A stretch of DNA of 17,152 nucleotides from JAICIG01 sp035532215 (GTDB lineage Bacteria > Planctomycetota > Planctomycetia > Pirellulales > JAICIG01). The stretch spans positions 1 through 17,152 of the forward strand of contig DATKRK010000160.1 in assembly GCA_035532215.1 (NCBI GenBank), written 5' to 3'. This document shows, one piece after another, positions 5,970 through 13,959 of the stretch; the first letter of the stretch is position 1; each line of letters opens with the position of its first letter. Both the position numbers and the translations under genes were made by a program. The notes beneath the pieces were generated by a model. It saw only the letters and a list, made by a program, of their open reading frames with translations. It had not been told where the DNA came from and did not search any database.

Positions 5970-7961
5970 CTACAGCTTCACTGGGGGCGGCTTCGGCTTG
6001 GGCTTTTCGAGCTTCTTGAGCCGATCCTTCGGATTGCCGGCGTTGCCGCCGCCAGGCATCCGCTGCTGCCGCTTGACGTCCGATTCCTTCTCAGTCCACT
6101 TCCAGCCGATCGGCTCCTCCAATTCGGCCGCCGCCAACAGGCCCCAGGGGGTGCCGGCGTGTTGCTGCTTGACGCGAGCGAGCAGTTCGCGCGCCTGCTT
6201 GGCCATTTTTTCCAGTGTGCTGCCGACGCTGATTTCGTCGGCCGGCTGGAGCACGAAGGTGTCGCTTTCCGGTTTCTCGAATTTCAAGCCACCCTTGGCC
6301 TTGGCCAGCATGGCATTGTAGGCCTCGGTGCGAACCTTGATTGCCAGAATGCGGCCCAGGGCCAGGTCGTAGCCGGCTTGCCAACGCGGCTCGAAAAGCT
6401 TGGCGCGGTCTTTTTCCCCCTCTTTCAAGATCTGGTACAAAACGTCCAGCTTCGGCCCGATCTTGGCCGCCTGCTTCTGGGCATCGTCCAGAATGCGCTT
6501 GAAGCTGCCTTCGTCGGCCTTGGGGAACTCCAAGCGGGGATTCTCCATCGGATCGACGATCGACATCTGCGCGGCCCTGACCAGCGCGGCGCGGGCCTTG
6601 TTGCGCTGCAGCTTCTGTTCGTATTCCTTGATCGTGACGTACTCCGGCTGGTAGGTTCGCATGATGGCCGGATCGAAGAAGTAATCCAGCCGGGCCGACA
6701 TCGGCGCCGTCGCGCCCGCGCGCTTGCCCTCGCGGACCCGGTTCGGATGGACGGCGATGAACATGCCGCCGGTTTCATAACACAGCCGCGTCAGGGCGAA
6801 CGGCCCGAAGCCGGAATCCAATCGCTGCAAATCCTCGTGACGGCGACCAGCAAAGGCCAATTGCAGTTCTTCGGGATACAGCGATTCCGGGCCCTGCCGG
6901 ACCGGCACCATTTGCACCGACTGATCGAACTTCGGATCGGGGTGGACGTAAGCGATTTCGATCTCGCGCCGCCCGAACGGCGCCGGCGTGCCGACGACGT
7001 AGACTGGAATGGCGTGCCGCTGGCAGAGCGCCACGGCGTTTTCCATCTTGTTCTCGTCGTCGCCGACCTCGTCCGTAAAGATGATCAGCATCACGTTGCG
7101 ACGCGGGGCCTGAGTGCGGAACGTCTTGAATTTCTCGGCCGCCAAGCCCACCGCTTCGAACACAGCCTCCTCGCCCGAAGGATCGTTCTCGATGCCCAAG
7201 ATCGATTTCTTGATCTGTTCCACGTCGTCGGTCGGGGCTTCGGTGCGGAAGCTGACCTTCTTGCCGAAGGCCATCACCGAGGTCAACAACGGAGCGTCGG
7301 CCCGCTTGCCGCCCGGCTCCTTTTCGCCGGTCGCCTTGGCGCCGGTTGCCTTGACGCCCAGTTCCTTGTAAATGCGGTCGAGCCGGTCGACGATCGCCTG
7401 GCGTTGAGGCTGCATGCTCAGCGATTGATCGAGAATCCAGACCACCAACGTGCGCCGCTCTTCGAGCGAGGCCGCAATCTGCTCGCTCAGTTGATCGACG
7501 GCGCCGATCGCCCCGGTGGCGCCCACCCCGGCCGACCCTTTGATCGTCAGGTTTTCCTGCACGGTCGGCGCGGTGGCGAATTCGACCAGTTCCGGGGCCA
7601 CGACCGAAGCCAGATCCGAGGGCAAGGGATCGTTCTCGGCCTGAGCGATCTCGCTTTCCATCGGGGCAATGGCCATCGCCGAACTGGACGCCGCCAGGCT
7701 GTCCGATCCGGCTTCGTCCGAGGCCTGGTCGGAAACGTCGAACGTGTCGGGCAACTGCTCGACTTCCTGGCTGTCGAGCGAATTGACGGTGAGCATGAAG
7801 TCGTGCGGCGGCCGGGGTTGCTTCATGAGCGCCAGAATCACCAACACCCCGAGCAACACCACCAGGCTGACGAGCCAAGCCGGCGTATCGCCATCGAGAG
7901 GGGTCTCTTCTTCGCCGGTCCACTCCTGCCACTTATGCCGCAACATGTCGATCGGGTTCAC
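5970..7961 (-). CDS. Membrane-anchored von Willebrand factor A protein
   Basis: A 663-aa protein with a short cytoplasmic N-terminus, one membrane helix (residues 29-47, WLVSLVVLLGVLVILALM) and a large extracytoplasmic part. Residues 49-165 are an acidic Ser/Asp-rich linker. The VWA domain begins near residue 168 (RRTLVVWILDQSLSM); D178, S180 and S182 form the DxSxS part of the MIDAS metal site, and IIFTDEVGDDEN later in the domain fits a further MIDAS loop. A small Lys/Gly/Thr-rich insertion (KATGAKATGEKEPGGK) interrupts it at about 204-219. The C-terminal region is helical and ends in a Pro/Lys-rich tail (KPKPKPPPVKL). VWA proteins bind partner proteins through the metal; the partner is unknown here. 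The GTG start has AGGAG at 6 nt. It lies 376 nt downstream of the DUF4340 gene on the same strand, so a functional link to the ABC operon is possible but unproven. Confidence 0.88.
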   Translation of the reverse strand: MNPIDMLRHKWQEWTGEEETPLDGDTPAWLVSLVVLLGVLVILALMKQPRPPHDFMLTVNSLDSQEVEQLPDTFDVSDQASDEAGSDSLAASSSAMAIAPMESEIAQAENDPLPSDLASVVAPELVEFATAPTVQENLTIKGSAGVGATGAIGAVDQLSEQIAASLEERRTLVVWILDQSLSMQPQRQAIVDRLDRIYKELGVKATGAKATGEKEPGGKRADAPLLTSVMAFGKKVSFRTEAPTDDVEQIKKSILGIENDPSGEEAVFEAVGLAAEKFKTFRTQAPRRNVMLIIFTDEVGDDENKMENAVALCQRHAIPVYVVGTPAPFGRREIEIAYVHPDPKFDQSVQMVPVRQGPESLYPEELQLAFAGRRHEDLQRLDSGFGPFALTRLCYETGGMFIAVHPNRVREGKRAGATAPMSARLDYFFDPAIMRTYQPEYVTIKEYEQKLQRNKARAALVRAAQMSIVDPMENPRLEFPKADEGSFKRILDDAQKQAAKIGPKLDVLYQILKEGEKDRAKLFEPRWQAGYDLALGRILAIKVRTEAYNAMLAKAKGGLKFEKPESDTFVLQPADEISVGSTLEKMAKQARELLARVKQQHAGTPWGLLAAAELEEPIGWKWTEKESDVKRQQRMPGGGNAGNPKDRLKKLEKPKPKPPPVKL

Positions 7962-7967
7962 GATGAA

Positions 7968-7972
7968 CTCCT
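7968..7972 (-). promoter_or_regulatory. Shine-Dalgarno selecting a GTG start
   Basis: On the minus strand AGGAG stands 6 nt before the GTG at 7961, which fixes GTG as the start of the VWA protein. Confidence 0.65.
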
Positions 7973-8131
7973 GCTTCGCGTCCTCGGCGCCGGGTATTCT
8001 GTTCCGCAGTCAGGCCGTACTCCTGCACCTTTATTTTCCAAAATCGGCCGAAGGCATGCAAGAGAATGCACTTGAGATGCGAAAAAAAGGCTGCCCAGGG
8101 GGTCGAATTACGTCGAATGGCGTAGCGGGCT

Positions 8132-8293
8132 TTTACGTAGCCCAGGCATTCATGCCTGGGATCCATACGACGCGCACCCGTTTTTTGGCTGATTGGCGCC
8201 TCGCGGCTGCCTTCGGCGGCCGCGAGGCGCCAATCAGCACACGGGATTCAAACGGCTTGCGGATCCCAGGCATGAATGCCTGGGCTAAGTAAA
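8132..8293. repeat. Nested palindromic element, MITE-like
   Basis: Outer arms 8138-8164 and 8261-8287 are perfect 27-bp inverted copies beginning TAGCCCAGGCATTCATGCC; each arm is itself close to palindromic (CCCAGGCAT/ATGCCTGGG). Outward, CTTTTAC on the left (8130s) and GTAAAAAG on the right extend the symmetry with a mismatch. Inside is a second perfect 20-bp stem, 8188-8207 with 8219-8238, opening GCTGATTGGCGCC and closing on an 11-nt loop. No target duplication was found. It fills most of the spacer between the DUF4340 and VWA genes. The A/T runs are on the wrong side for a minus-strand intrinsic terminator. Confidence 0.9.
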
Positions 8294-8337
8294 AAGGCCC
8301 TCAGCGGACGCGACGCAGCGCTCGTCCGCCGTCGACG

Positions 8338-9942
8338 TTACTTGAGACCTTTTCTCAACTCGTCGGTCAAGATGTTCTCTTTCCCCTCGCTGGCCTCGGT
8401 GTCGCTCCCCTCCTTGCCGGTTTCGCCGGCGGGCGGAGTCTTCTTTTGCACGATCGCGTCGCGGCCGAGATGGATCTTCTGGTAGGTGGCGTCCGAAATC
8501 ACGTAATACCAGTCGGCGAAGCGGTCGCTGAGCTCCTTGTTCCGCTCTTCGCCTTTCTTCACCTTGGCTTCATGATCGTCCAGCAGCCGCTTGTTTTCCT
8601 TTTCGATCCGCTCGCGCTCCGCTTTTTTCTTGGCATCGTCGGCTTTGGCGTCGGCCTGGGCCTTGTCGCTGGCCTTTTTCTCCTCGCCGTTACCTTCGCC
8701 TTCGCCCGCCTCTTCGGTGGCCGGCTGTTCATCGGGCAATGGCTGAAGCTCGGGCGGGGGAAGCAATTCGGGATTGAACTGCGCCGTGACCATGATGTAG
8801 CGATTGGCGCCGGTCGCCGCTTTGGCTTCGCCTTCTTCGCCCTCTTCCTTCTCCTCGGCCTCGTCGCCCGTCGGCCCGGCGGCGATGCGGCCGAAGCGCA
8901 GCGTGTACTCGACGCCGTCCTTCATGCCGACGCGGACTTCGCCCTCGTTGGAATAGATTTCGGTCGGGCCGTCTTTGACGCGGGCCAGGTGGAACCCGCG
9001 AGCCGCGAGCGCGTTGATGACTTCTTTCTTGGCGGCCAACTCCTCGCCCGCCTTCAGGTCGGCGGCTAGGCCGGCAGGCTTGCGCCGCACGTCGACGATC
9101 TTCAGGTCGTCGACCGCGGTTTTCAGGTCGTTCAGCTTTTGCGAATTCAACTCCTCGTCGTCCGCCAACTTGACCGGCTCGAACTCCTCGCCGGTGAACT
9201 CGGCCAGTTCCAGCAGGCGCCACTTCAATTCCTTGTCGTCATACTCCACGCTGACCTGACTGCGGGGATTGATGGCGCCGCGCAATTCGTCGATCGAATA
9301 GTCGTTGATTGCGACCTGCTTCAGCTCGAGCGGGTTCAGCTTGAGCAGATCTTTCTCGATCCAGTCCTCGAACTTGGTCGAAAACTTGTCGGTCTTGATC
9401 GAGGCGACGTAGACCGGAGTCTGGTCGGGAATCCGCACGTAGTGTTGGTCCGCCTGCCCTTCCACTTGTTTCCCGATAATCAGATCGGCCAGCGTTTTGT
9501 TGGACTTGTCTTGCATCGTGATCCGCTTGCCGACGCCCGTCGAACCGACTTCGAGCGTTTTCGCGTTTGGTTCGACGACGCCGTACTCCTCGTAGGTCGA
9601 CGGATCCTCGCTGGCCACGTTGAGCCGCTTGGCCTCGATCATGTTCGCCGCGGCTTCGCCCAGTTGCTTGGCGGCATCGGCGGGGTAACCCTCGTGCGAA
9701 GGAATCGACCAGCGGCCTTTGACCTGCGCCACCTTGAACGGGGTCAAGGTGGCGGTGTCCTGGTCGAAGGAGATGATTTCCAGCGACTTAGCCGTCAGCG
9801 GATCCTCGAAGTTTGGGAATAACGGTCCGGTTCCGACGGCTTCCGTCTCGTAGCTCGACGAGGCGAAGTTCGCCCAACCGCCGATCGCCACCGCGACGAC
9901 AGCCACGCCTACAAAGGTCAAGGTTTTGACGTTTTCGTTCAT
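8338..9942 (-). CDS. DUF4340 membrane-anchored protein of Gld-type ABC operon
   Basis: A 534-aa protein with one N-terminal membrane helix (residues 7-23, TLTFVGVAVVAVAIGGW) and a large extracytoplasmic part matching DUF4340. Recognisable stretches are PLFPNFED followed by the strand AKSLEIISFD (about 40-60), the region LADLIIGKQVEGQADQHYVR (151-170), the repeat-like PVYVASIKTDKF, and a C-terminal RFADWYYVISDATYQKIHLGR (474-494). DUF4340 proteins habitually sit beside GldG-type ABC auxiliary proteins, exactly as here. Two Glu/Lys/Ala-rich low-complexity insertions, about 357-379 and 403-470, split the later part; the second probably forms a charged helix. It is the last gene of the operon: 30 nt after the permease-GldG fusion, with only a weak GGGAAAG upstream of the ATG. 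Its molecular role is unknown. Confidence 0.88.
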   Translation of the reverse strand: MNENVKTLTFVGVAVVAVAIGGWANFASSSYETEAVGTGPLFPNFEDPLTAKSLEIISFDQDTATLTPFKVAQVKGRWSIPSHEGYPADAAKQLGEAAANMIEAKRLNVASEDPSTYEEYGVVEPNAKTLEVGSTGVGKRITMQDKSNKTLADLIIGKQVEGQADQHYVRIPDQTPVYVASIKTDKFSTKFEDWIEKDLLKLNPLELKQVAINDYSIDELRGAINPRSQVSVEYDDKELKWRLLELAEFTGEEFEPVKLADDEELNSQKLNDLKTAVDDLKIVDVRRKPAGLAADLKAGEELAAKKEVINALAARGFHLARVKDGPTEIYSNEGEVRVGMKDGVEYTLRFGRIAAGPTGDEAEEKEEGEEGEAKAATGANRYIMVTAQFNPELLPPPELQPLPDEQPATEEAGEGEGNGEEKKASDKAQADAKADDAKKKAERERIEKENKRLLDDHEAKVKKGEERNKELSDRFADWYYVISDATYQKIHLGRDAIVQKKTPPAGETGKEGSDTEASEGKENILTDELRKGLK

Positions 9943-9972
9943 CGTTCTTGCTTTCCCACTTGAATCGATTGG

Positions 9973-12777
9973 CTATCGCAACCGGGCCTTCGAAACGCCC
10001 TCGCGCTCGCGAGCGCGGCGGTTGAAGTAGACGCCCAGTCCGACCAACAACGGCGGAATCGGCGGCAGTAGGACGGCCCACATCTTGTAAGAGTCCTGCA
10101 CGCGGCTGATCTGCCGGTTCAGCTCGCGTTCGCTGGCCGCGACGTTCTTGTCGTAGGCCTTTTTCAACTGGCTGATCTTGGTTTGCAAGCGGCGCGAACC
10201 CGCCTCTTGCTTCATCGCGAGTATCTGGGCGAGCGAAATCTCGTCGAGATCCTTGCTCTTCTTCCGCAAGTCGTCGAGCTCCTTGTCGAAATCCTTTTGC
10301 GCTTTCGCTTTTTCGGTTTCGAAGTCGTCGGAGAACCGCTGCGTTTGCTCGATGTTTTCCTTGCGAGCCTTCTGCGTCAGGTCTTCGATCCGCTCGAGGA
10401 TGCGATGCTTCGGCCGGCGGTTGCGGACCTCGATAAATCGCTCATCGCCCGCCAAATCGTCGAGCACGTTGAGCACGAAGGTGACGTTGTCGAGATTCAG
10501 TTGGATCTCTTGTTCGGGATTGTCGCCGCTGGCCCGCAAGGCGAAGAAGTCCGAATAGAACAGATCGATATCGCTGACCAGGATCACGTTGACGCCTTCT
10601 CGCTCGGGCTTGGCTTCCTCCGCCTCGGCGTCTTTTTCCTGATCGGCGTCGCCGGCATCGCCGGACTTGTCGCCGGACGCTTTTTCTTCCGACTGATCTT
10701 CCGCCGGTTCGGCGGGAGCATCGGACATCAACTCCTCTTCCTCTTTGGGTTTGCCAGTAATTCGCGCCGCGACGGTGTAATAGCGACTCGTTTCTTTGAA
10801 GGGGCGATCGGGGTTCAGCCCGCCCCCCTGGCCGAACATGGCTGGCCGGATGATTTGGTCGGCGGGCACCGTGCCGGTCTCGTCGCCCGTCTTGACGAGC
10901 GATTTGAACTTGAGCCGCGAGGCGTTTTGGTGCGCCAGCGAGCCCGGGAACAGGAACAGCAACTCCTGCAACCGGGCGGAGACCCGATCTTCAGGGTTGA
11001 ACACCCAGTCGGCGCTGGCGCCGGAATCGACCCACACCCATTCTCGCGAGGAAAAGGCGCGCAGCTTCGGCTCCGGGTTGTACATTTGCCAGATGACGTC
11101 CGAGCCCATGAATTCGACGCCCAGCAAGCTCCACAACTCGTTGATGTTGCCCTTGGGCGTCGGGGGCGGGCCGCCGCCGAACGGGTTCATCTGCTGCTGC
11201 CGGCGCGGCATCGAGGTGCCGGGCACCTCGCCAAAGCGAATGTACGGGAACGGATCCTCGAAAATCGCCGTCGGCATTCCGTTTTTCACCGCCGCCACGA
11301 AGTTCTTCATCGGCTCGACGCCCAGCGACGAAGGCTGCGGGGCCAGCAGCACGTCGAGATTTTCCTCGATCGGGCTGTCGGCGTTGACCTGCACCACGTC
11401 GTATTGCTTTTCCAGTTCGTCGATCAGCAATTCATTACGAGTCGCCGACATCGTCTGCATGTTGAAGCCGCCGAACAGCTTGGCGTCGGTGACCAGCACG
11501 CCCAGCTTCTTGCGCTTTTGCTGGGCGACCGTGCAGATCGATCGCACCAATTCATATTCGACCGGAATGCCGCGATCGAAGAACGGAACCACGACCTTGT
11601 TCAGGCCGGACTGGATGGCGACGCCCAGGAACACCTGCTCGCGGCTGATCGCGCCGCGGCTGCGCGAGACGACTTGCTGGCCCGTGATGCCGTACTGCTG
11701 CTCCGCTTGTTCGGACTCTTCGCTGAGCGGCTTGGTCGAATGGACGACGACCTTGACCGTGTTGCCGCCGAGCGAATCGATCTCGCGCAAGGTCGAGAGC
11801 AGGTCGAGCCGGGTCTGGACGTACGACTCGGGCGCGTCGGGGCTGACATAAGCGTCGATCTTGACGGGGCGTTTCGCGTCGAGTTCCTTGATCAATTTGC
11901 GGGTCTGGCTCGACAGCGAACTGAGCCGCTCGCTGGTCACGTCGGCCCGCGAGTCGAAGCGATGGAAAGTCATCGTGACGCCGACGGAGATCGCGACCAG
12001 AGCCAGCGTGCGCGCCAGGTAGTGGCCGCCCATCGAATACCCGTCGCGGCCACCTTGCCAGTGGCGGCGGCCGATCAGCACCATGCACAGATAGAGCATG
12101 GCGGCCACGATGGCCAGGAAGTAGGCCACCCCCGAAAGGCTGATCACGCCGCGGCCGAAGTCTCGGAACTGCTCTTCCAGGCTCCAACTCTTGACTTCCA
12201 AGGCCCAACTCGCCGGCATGATGACGTCGGCGTTTTCAGCGAAGGCCAAGGGAGCGTTGAACATGGCCCCCAGCACGAAACCGACCGTCAGATTGCCCGT
12301 CAGGAATGAAGCCGCCATGCCGATCGACAGCATGGCCGCTCCGACCAGCCAGTAGCCGAAATACGTGCCGACGAACAGCCCGATGTCGGGATTGCCCAGC
12401 CAGGAGAGGATGGCGAAATTGCAGACCCCGGAAAACGCCAGCGCTACGCTGTAAATGGCCACGGCCGCGAGATACTTGCCCAGCACCACGTCGAAATCGC
12501 CGGCCGGAATCGTCAGCAGCAGCTCGTCGGTGCCTTGGCGACGCTCTTCGGCCCAAACGCTCATCGTGATGGCCGGAATGAAGACCAGCAGGATGAAGGG
12601 CAGATACTTGTTCAACTGGTCCAAGTTGGCCAGGTTGTCGTTGAAGAATTCGTTGGGCCAGAAGGCCGCGAAGGAACTGAGCAGCACGTAAACGCAAATG
12701 AACACGTAACCCGTCGGATTGCTGAAGTAGCTGTTGAAATTCCGGCGGAAAATAGCGCTGACGACGTTCGGATTCAT
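9973..12777 (-). CDS. ABC-2 permease fused to GldG-type auxiliary domain
   Basis: A 934-aa fusion. Residues 1-270 are an ABC-2/GldF-type permease with about six helices; VWAEERRQGTDELLLTIP (74-91) is the conserved cytoplasmic loop of this family, placed to contact the ATPase. A further helix near 254-271 (YLARTLALVAISVGVTMTFHRF) leads into the extracytoplasmic part. Residues about 280-600 match the GldG-type ABC auxiliary domain (PF09822), with alternating strands such as PVKIDAYVSPDAP, NTVKVVVHS and KLGVLVTDAKLFGG. A Pro/Gly/Gln-rich loop follows at 525-541, and an acidic low-complexity insertion at 677-728. Residues 795-895 are a long coiled coil, and 898-917 a last helix (KMWAVLLPPIPPLLVGLGVYF) with a basic tail. 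In Bacteroidetes GldF and GldG are separate. It lies 118 nt after the ATPase gene and 30 nt before DUF4340. Transported substrate unknown. Confidence 0.9.
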   Translation of the reverse strand: MNPNVVSAIFRRNFNSYFSNPTGYVFICVYVLLSSFAAFWPNEFFNDNLANLDQLNKYLPFILLVFIPAITMSVWAEERRQGTDELLLTIPAGDFDVVLGKYLAAVAIYSVALAFSGVCNFAILSWLGNPDIGLFVGTYFGYWLVGAAMLSIGMAASFLTGNLTVGFVLGAMFNAPLAFAENADVIMPASWALEVKSWSLEEQFRDFGRGVISLSGVAYFLAIVAAMLYLCMVLIGRRHWQGGRDGYSMGGHYLARTLALVAISVGVTMTFHRFDSRADVTSERLSSLSSQTRKLIKELDAKRPVKIDAYVSPDAPESYVQTRLDLLSTLREIDSLGGNTVKVVVHSTKPLSEESEQAEQQYGITGQQVVSRSRGAISREQVFLGVAIQSGLNKVVVPFFDRGIPVEYELVRSICTVAQQKRKKLGVLVTDAKLFGGFNMQTMSATRNELLIDELEKQYDVVQVNADSPIEENLDVLLAPQPSSLGVEPMKNFVAAVKNGMPTAIFEDPFPYIRFGEVPGTSMPRRQQQMNPFGGGPPPTPKGNINELWSLLGVEFMGSDVIWQMYNPEPKLRAFSSREWVWVDSGASADWVFNPEDRVSARLQELLFLFPGSLAHQNASRLKFKSLVKTGDETGTVPADQIIRPAMFGQGGGLNPDRPFKETSRYYTVAARITGKPKEEEELMSDAPAEPAEDQSEEKASGDKSGDAGDADQEKDAEAEEAKPEREGVNVILVSDIDLFYSDFFALRASGDNPEQEIQLNLDNVTFVLNVLDDLAGDERFIEVRNRRPKHRILERIEDLTQKARKENIEQTQRFSDDFETEKAKAQKDFDKELDDLRKKSKDLDEISLAQILAMKQEAGSRRLQTKISQLKKAYDKNVAASERELNRQISRVQDSYKMWAVLLPPIPPLLVGLGVYFNRRAREREGVSKARLR

Positions 12778-12850
12778 GGCGTTCGGTCGGATGGTTTACG
12801 GATGAAATTGACTGAAACCTTCACCGGGCGTTTCACTACGGCGGCTCAGG

Positions 12851-12917
12851 CCGCACTGCTGGTCAAGCTGCGCTGCTGGTCAAGCGGCACTGTGGTCAAG
12901 CCGTACTGCTGGTCAAT
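12851..12917. repeat. 17-bp tandem repeat spanning a stop codon
   Basis: Four consecutive units (12851-12867, 12868-12884, 12885-12900, 12901-12917) follow the pattern CYGYRCTGCTGGTCAAG; the third has lost one base. On the minus strand each unit carries TTGACCAGCAG. The last codons and the TGA of the ATPase gene are in the rightmost units, so its 3' end has been duplicated into the spacer before the fusion gene, and each copy again contains a TGA trinucleotide. Confidence 0.9.
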
Positions 12918-13633
12918 TCGTGGAAGTGCGTTTCCAAGCTCTTGCCGTCCTTGACCAACTCGGCCGGCGCGCCGTCGAATCGCAAGCGGCCCTCGTTGAT
13001 GAACAGCACGCGGCTGGCCATCGCTTCGACTTCTTGCAGAATGTGGGTCGAGAGCAGAATCGTCTTGCTCTGACCCAGCCGGCGGACCGTGTCGCGGACT
13101 TCGCGAATCTGGTTGGGATCGAGCCCGGCGGTCGGCTCGTCGAGAATCAGCACGTCGGGTTCGTGCAACAGCACCTGGGCCATGCCGACGCGCTGGCGAT
13201 AGCCTTTCGAGAGCTTGCCGATGGCTTTGCCGATCACGCTGCCCAGCGCGCACTGCTCGACCACGGCGCCGATTCGCTCTTGCCGATACGAGCCGGTCAG
13301 CCCGCGGGCATCGGCGAAGAATTCCAACAGGCTGCGGGGGGTCATGTCGGGATAAAGAGGGCCGTTTTCGGGCAGATAGCCCAGCTTCTGGGCGCCGGCC
13401 AGGCGGTCGCTGGCCATGTCGTGCCCGGCAATGCGGGCCACGCCGGCCGAGGGGGACAGGTAGCCGGTGAGCAGCTTCATGGTGGTGCTCTTGCCCGCCC
13501 CGTTGGGGCCGAGGAAGGCGACGACTTCGCCTTGTCGAATTCTGAAGCTCACGTCTTGGATGGCGGTGAAATCGCCATAGTATTTCGACAGTCCGTCGGC
13601 CTCGATCATGGCCGGACGCGATTCGTCAGTCAT
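12896..13633 (-). CDS. ABC transporter ATP-binding protein, GldA type
   Basis: A 245-aa ATPase with a complete motif set: Walker A GPNGAGKST (42-50), an ABC signature LSKGYRQRVGMAQ (141-153), Walker B VLILDEPTAGLD (161-172) and the H-loop STH (195-197). The Q-loop position reads YLPENGPLY, with Glu in place of Gln, as is common in GldA/CcmA-like ATPases of ABC-2 systems. It should drive the permease domain of the fusion gene just downstream. The ATG at 13633 has AGGGAG about 10 nt upstream; an internal ATG (M9) is an alternative and would not affect the domain. First gene of the ATPase / permease-GldG / DUF4340 operon. Its last codons lie in a 17-bp tandem repeat, so the C-terminus (LTSSTA) may vary between relatives. 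Confidence 0.95.
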   Translation of the reverse strand: MTDESRPAMIEADGLSKYYGDFTAIQDVSFRIRQGEVVAFLGPNGAGKSTTMKLLTGYLSPSAGVARIAGHDMASDRLAGAQKLGYLPENGPLYPDMTPRSLLEFFADARGLTGSYRQERIGAVVEQCALGSVIGKAIGKLSKGYRQRVGMAQVLLHEPDVLILDEPTAGLDPNQIREVRDTVRRLGQSKTILLSTHILQEVEAMASRVLFINEGRLRFDGAPAELVKDGKSLETHFHELTSSTA

Positions 13634-13959
13634 CGTCGACAGACTCCCTAATGTCTCTTGGCCTCGATGAACGAGGGCCTCGTTCGACCGGGGATGGCGC
13701 CGGCCGTAAAATCGCTTCCCCCAGTTAGGAGAGGCGCCGCCGGTAACCCCAGACCATAATGTCTAACTAGGCCCCCTGTCCATACCTACGCGCGACGGCG
13801 GCTGGCAGTTCAGCGAAGTTTCGGAAAAATTTCGAACCTCGAGACGCCGGCGCACGTCTCGTGCACTCTCGCAATTCCGATGCGCGCCGCCGAAGCAACA
13901 CGCCGCAGCAAGATTCTAGCCCGTGACGAAAGGACCGCAAGTTCGGCTTTTCCCGTTCC
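13634..13959. other. Spacer upstream of the ABC operon
   Basis: I see no gene in this 326-nt stretch. It should hold the promoter of the minus-strand ABC operon and the 3' end of the trmB transcript. The octamer TAATGTCT occurs twice, at about 13650 and 13757, and a short symmetric pair (CCAGTTAGG / CTAACTAGG) lies around 13723-13771. Neither can be assigned a function from sequence alone. Confidence 0.5.
13756..13782 (-). promoter_or_regulatory. Weak sigma70-like promoter candidate for ABC operon
   Basis: On the minus strand TGGACA (13777-13782) is five of six to the -35 consensus and CATTAT (13756-13761) is four of six to the -10, but the spacer is only 15 nt. The position, about 125 nt before the ATPase start, is plausible. 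Planctomycete promoters are poorly matched by the E. coli consensus, so this is tentative. Confidence 0.2.

Noticed and set aside
6159..8075. Long plus-strand open frame opposite the VWA gene
   Set aside because: It is the complement shadow of a clear VWA gene, with Arg/His/Leu-rich composition and no motif; long antisense frames are common in high-GC DNA.
8188..8238. Intrinsic terminator for the ABC operon
   Set aside because: The stem is strong, but reading the minus strand it is followed by an A-run rather than a T-run.
10183..12309. 708-codon plus-strand open frame opposite the fusion gene
   Set aside because: Same reason: the minus strand has membrane helices, a coiled coil and family motifs, while this frame has none.
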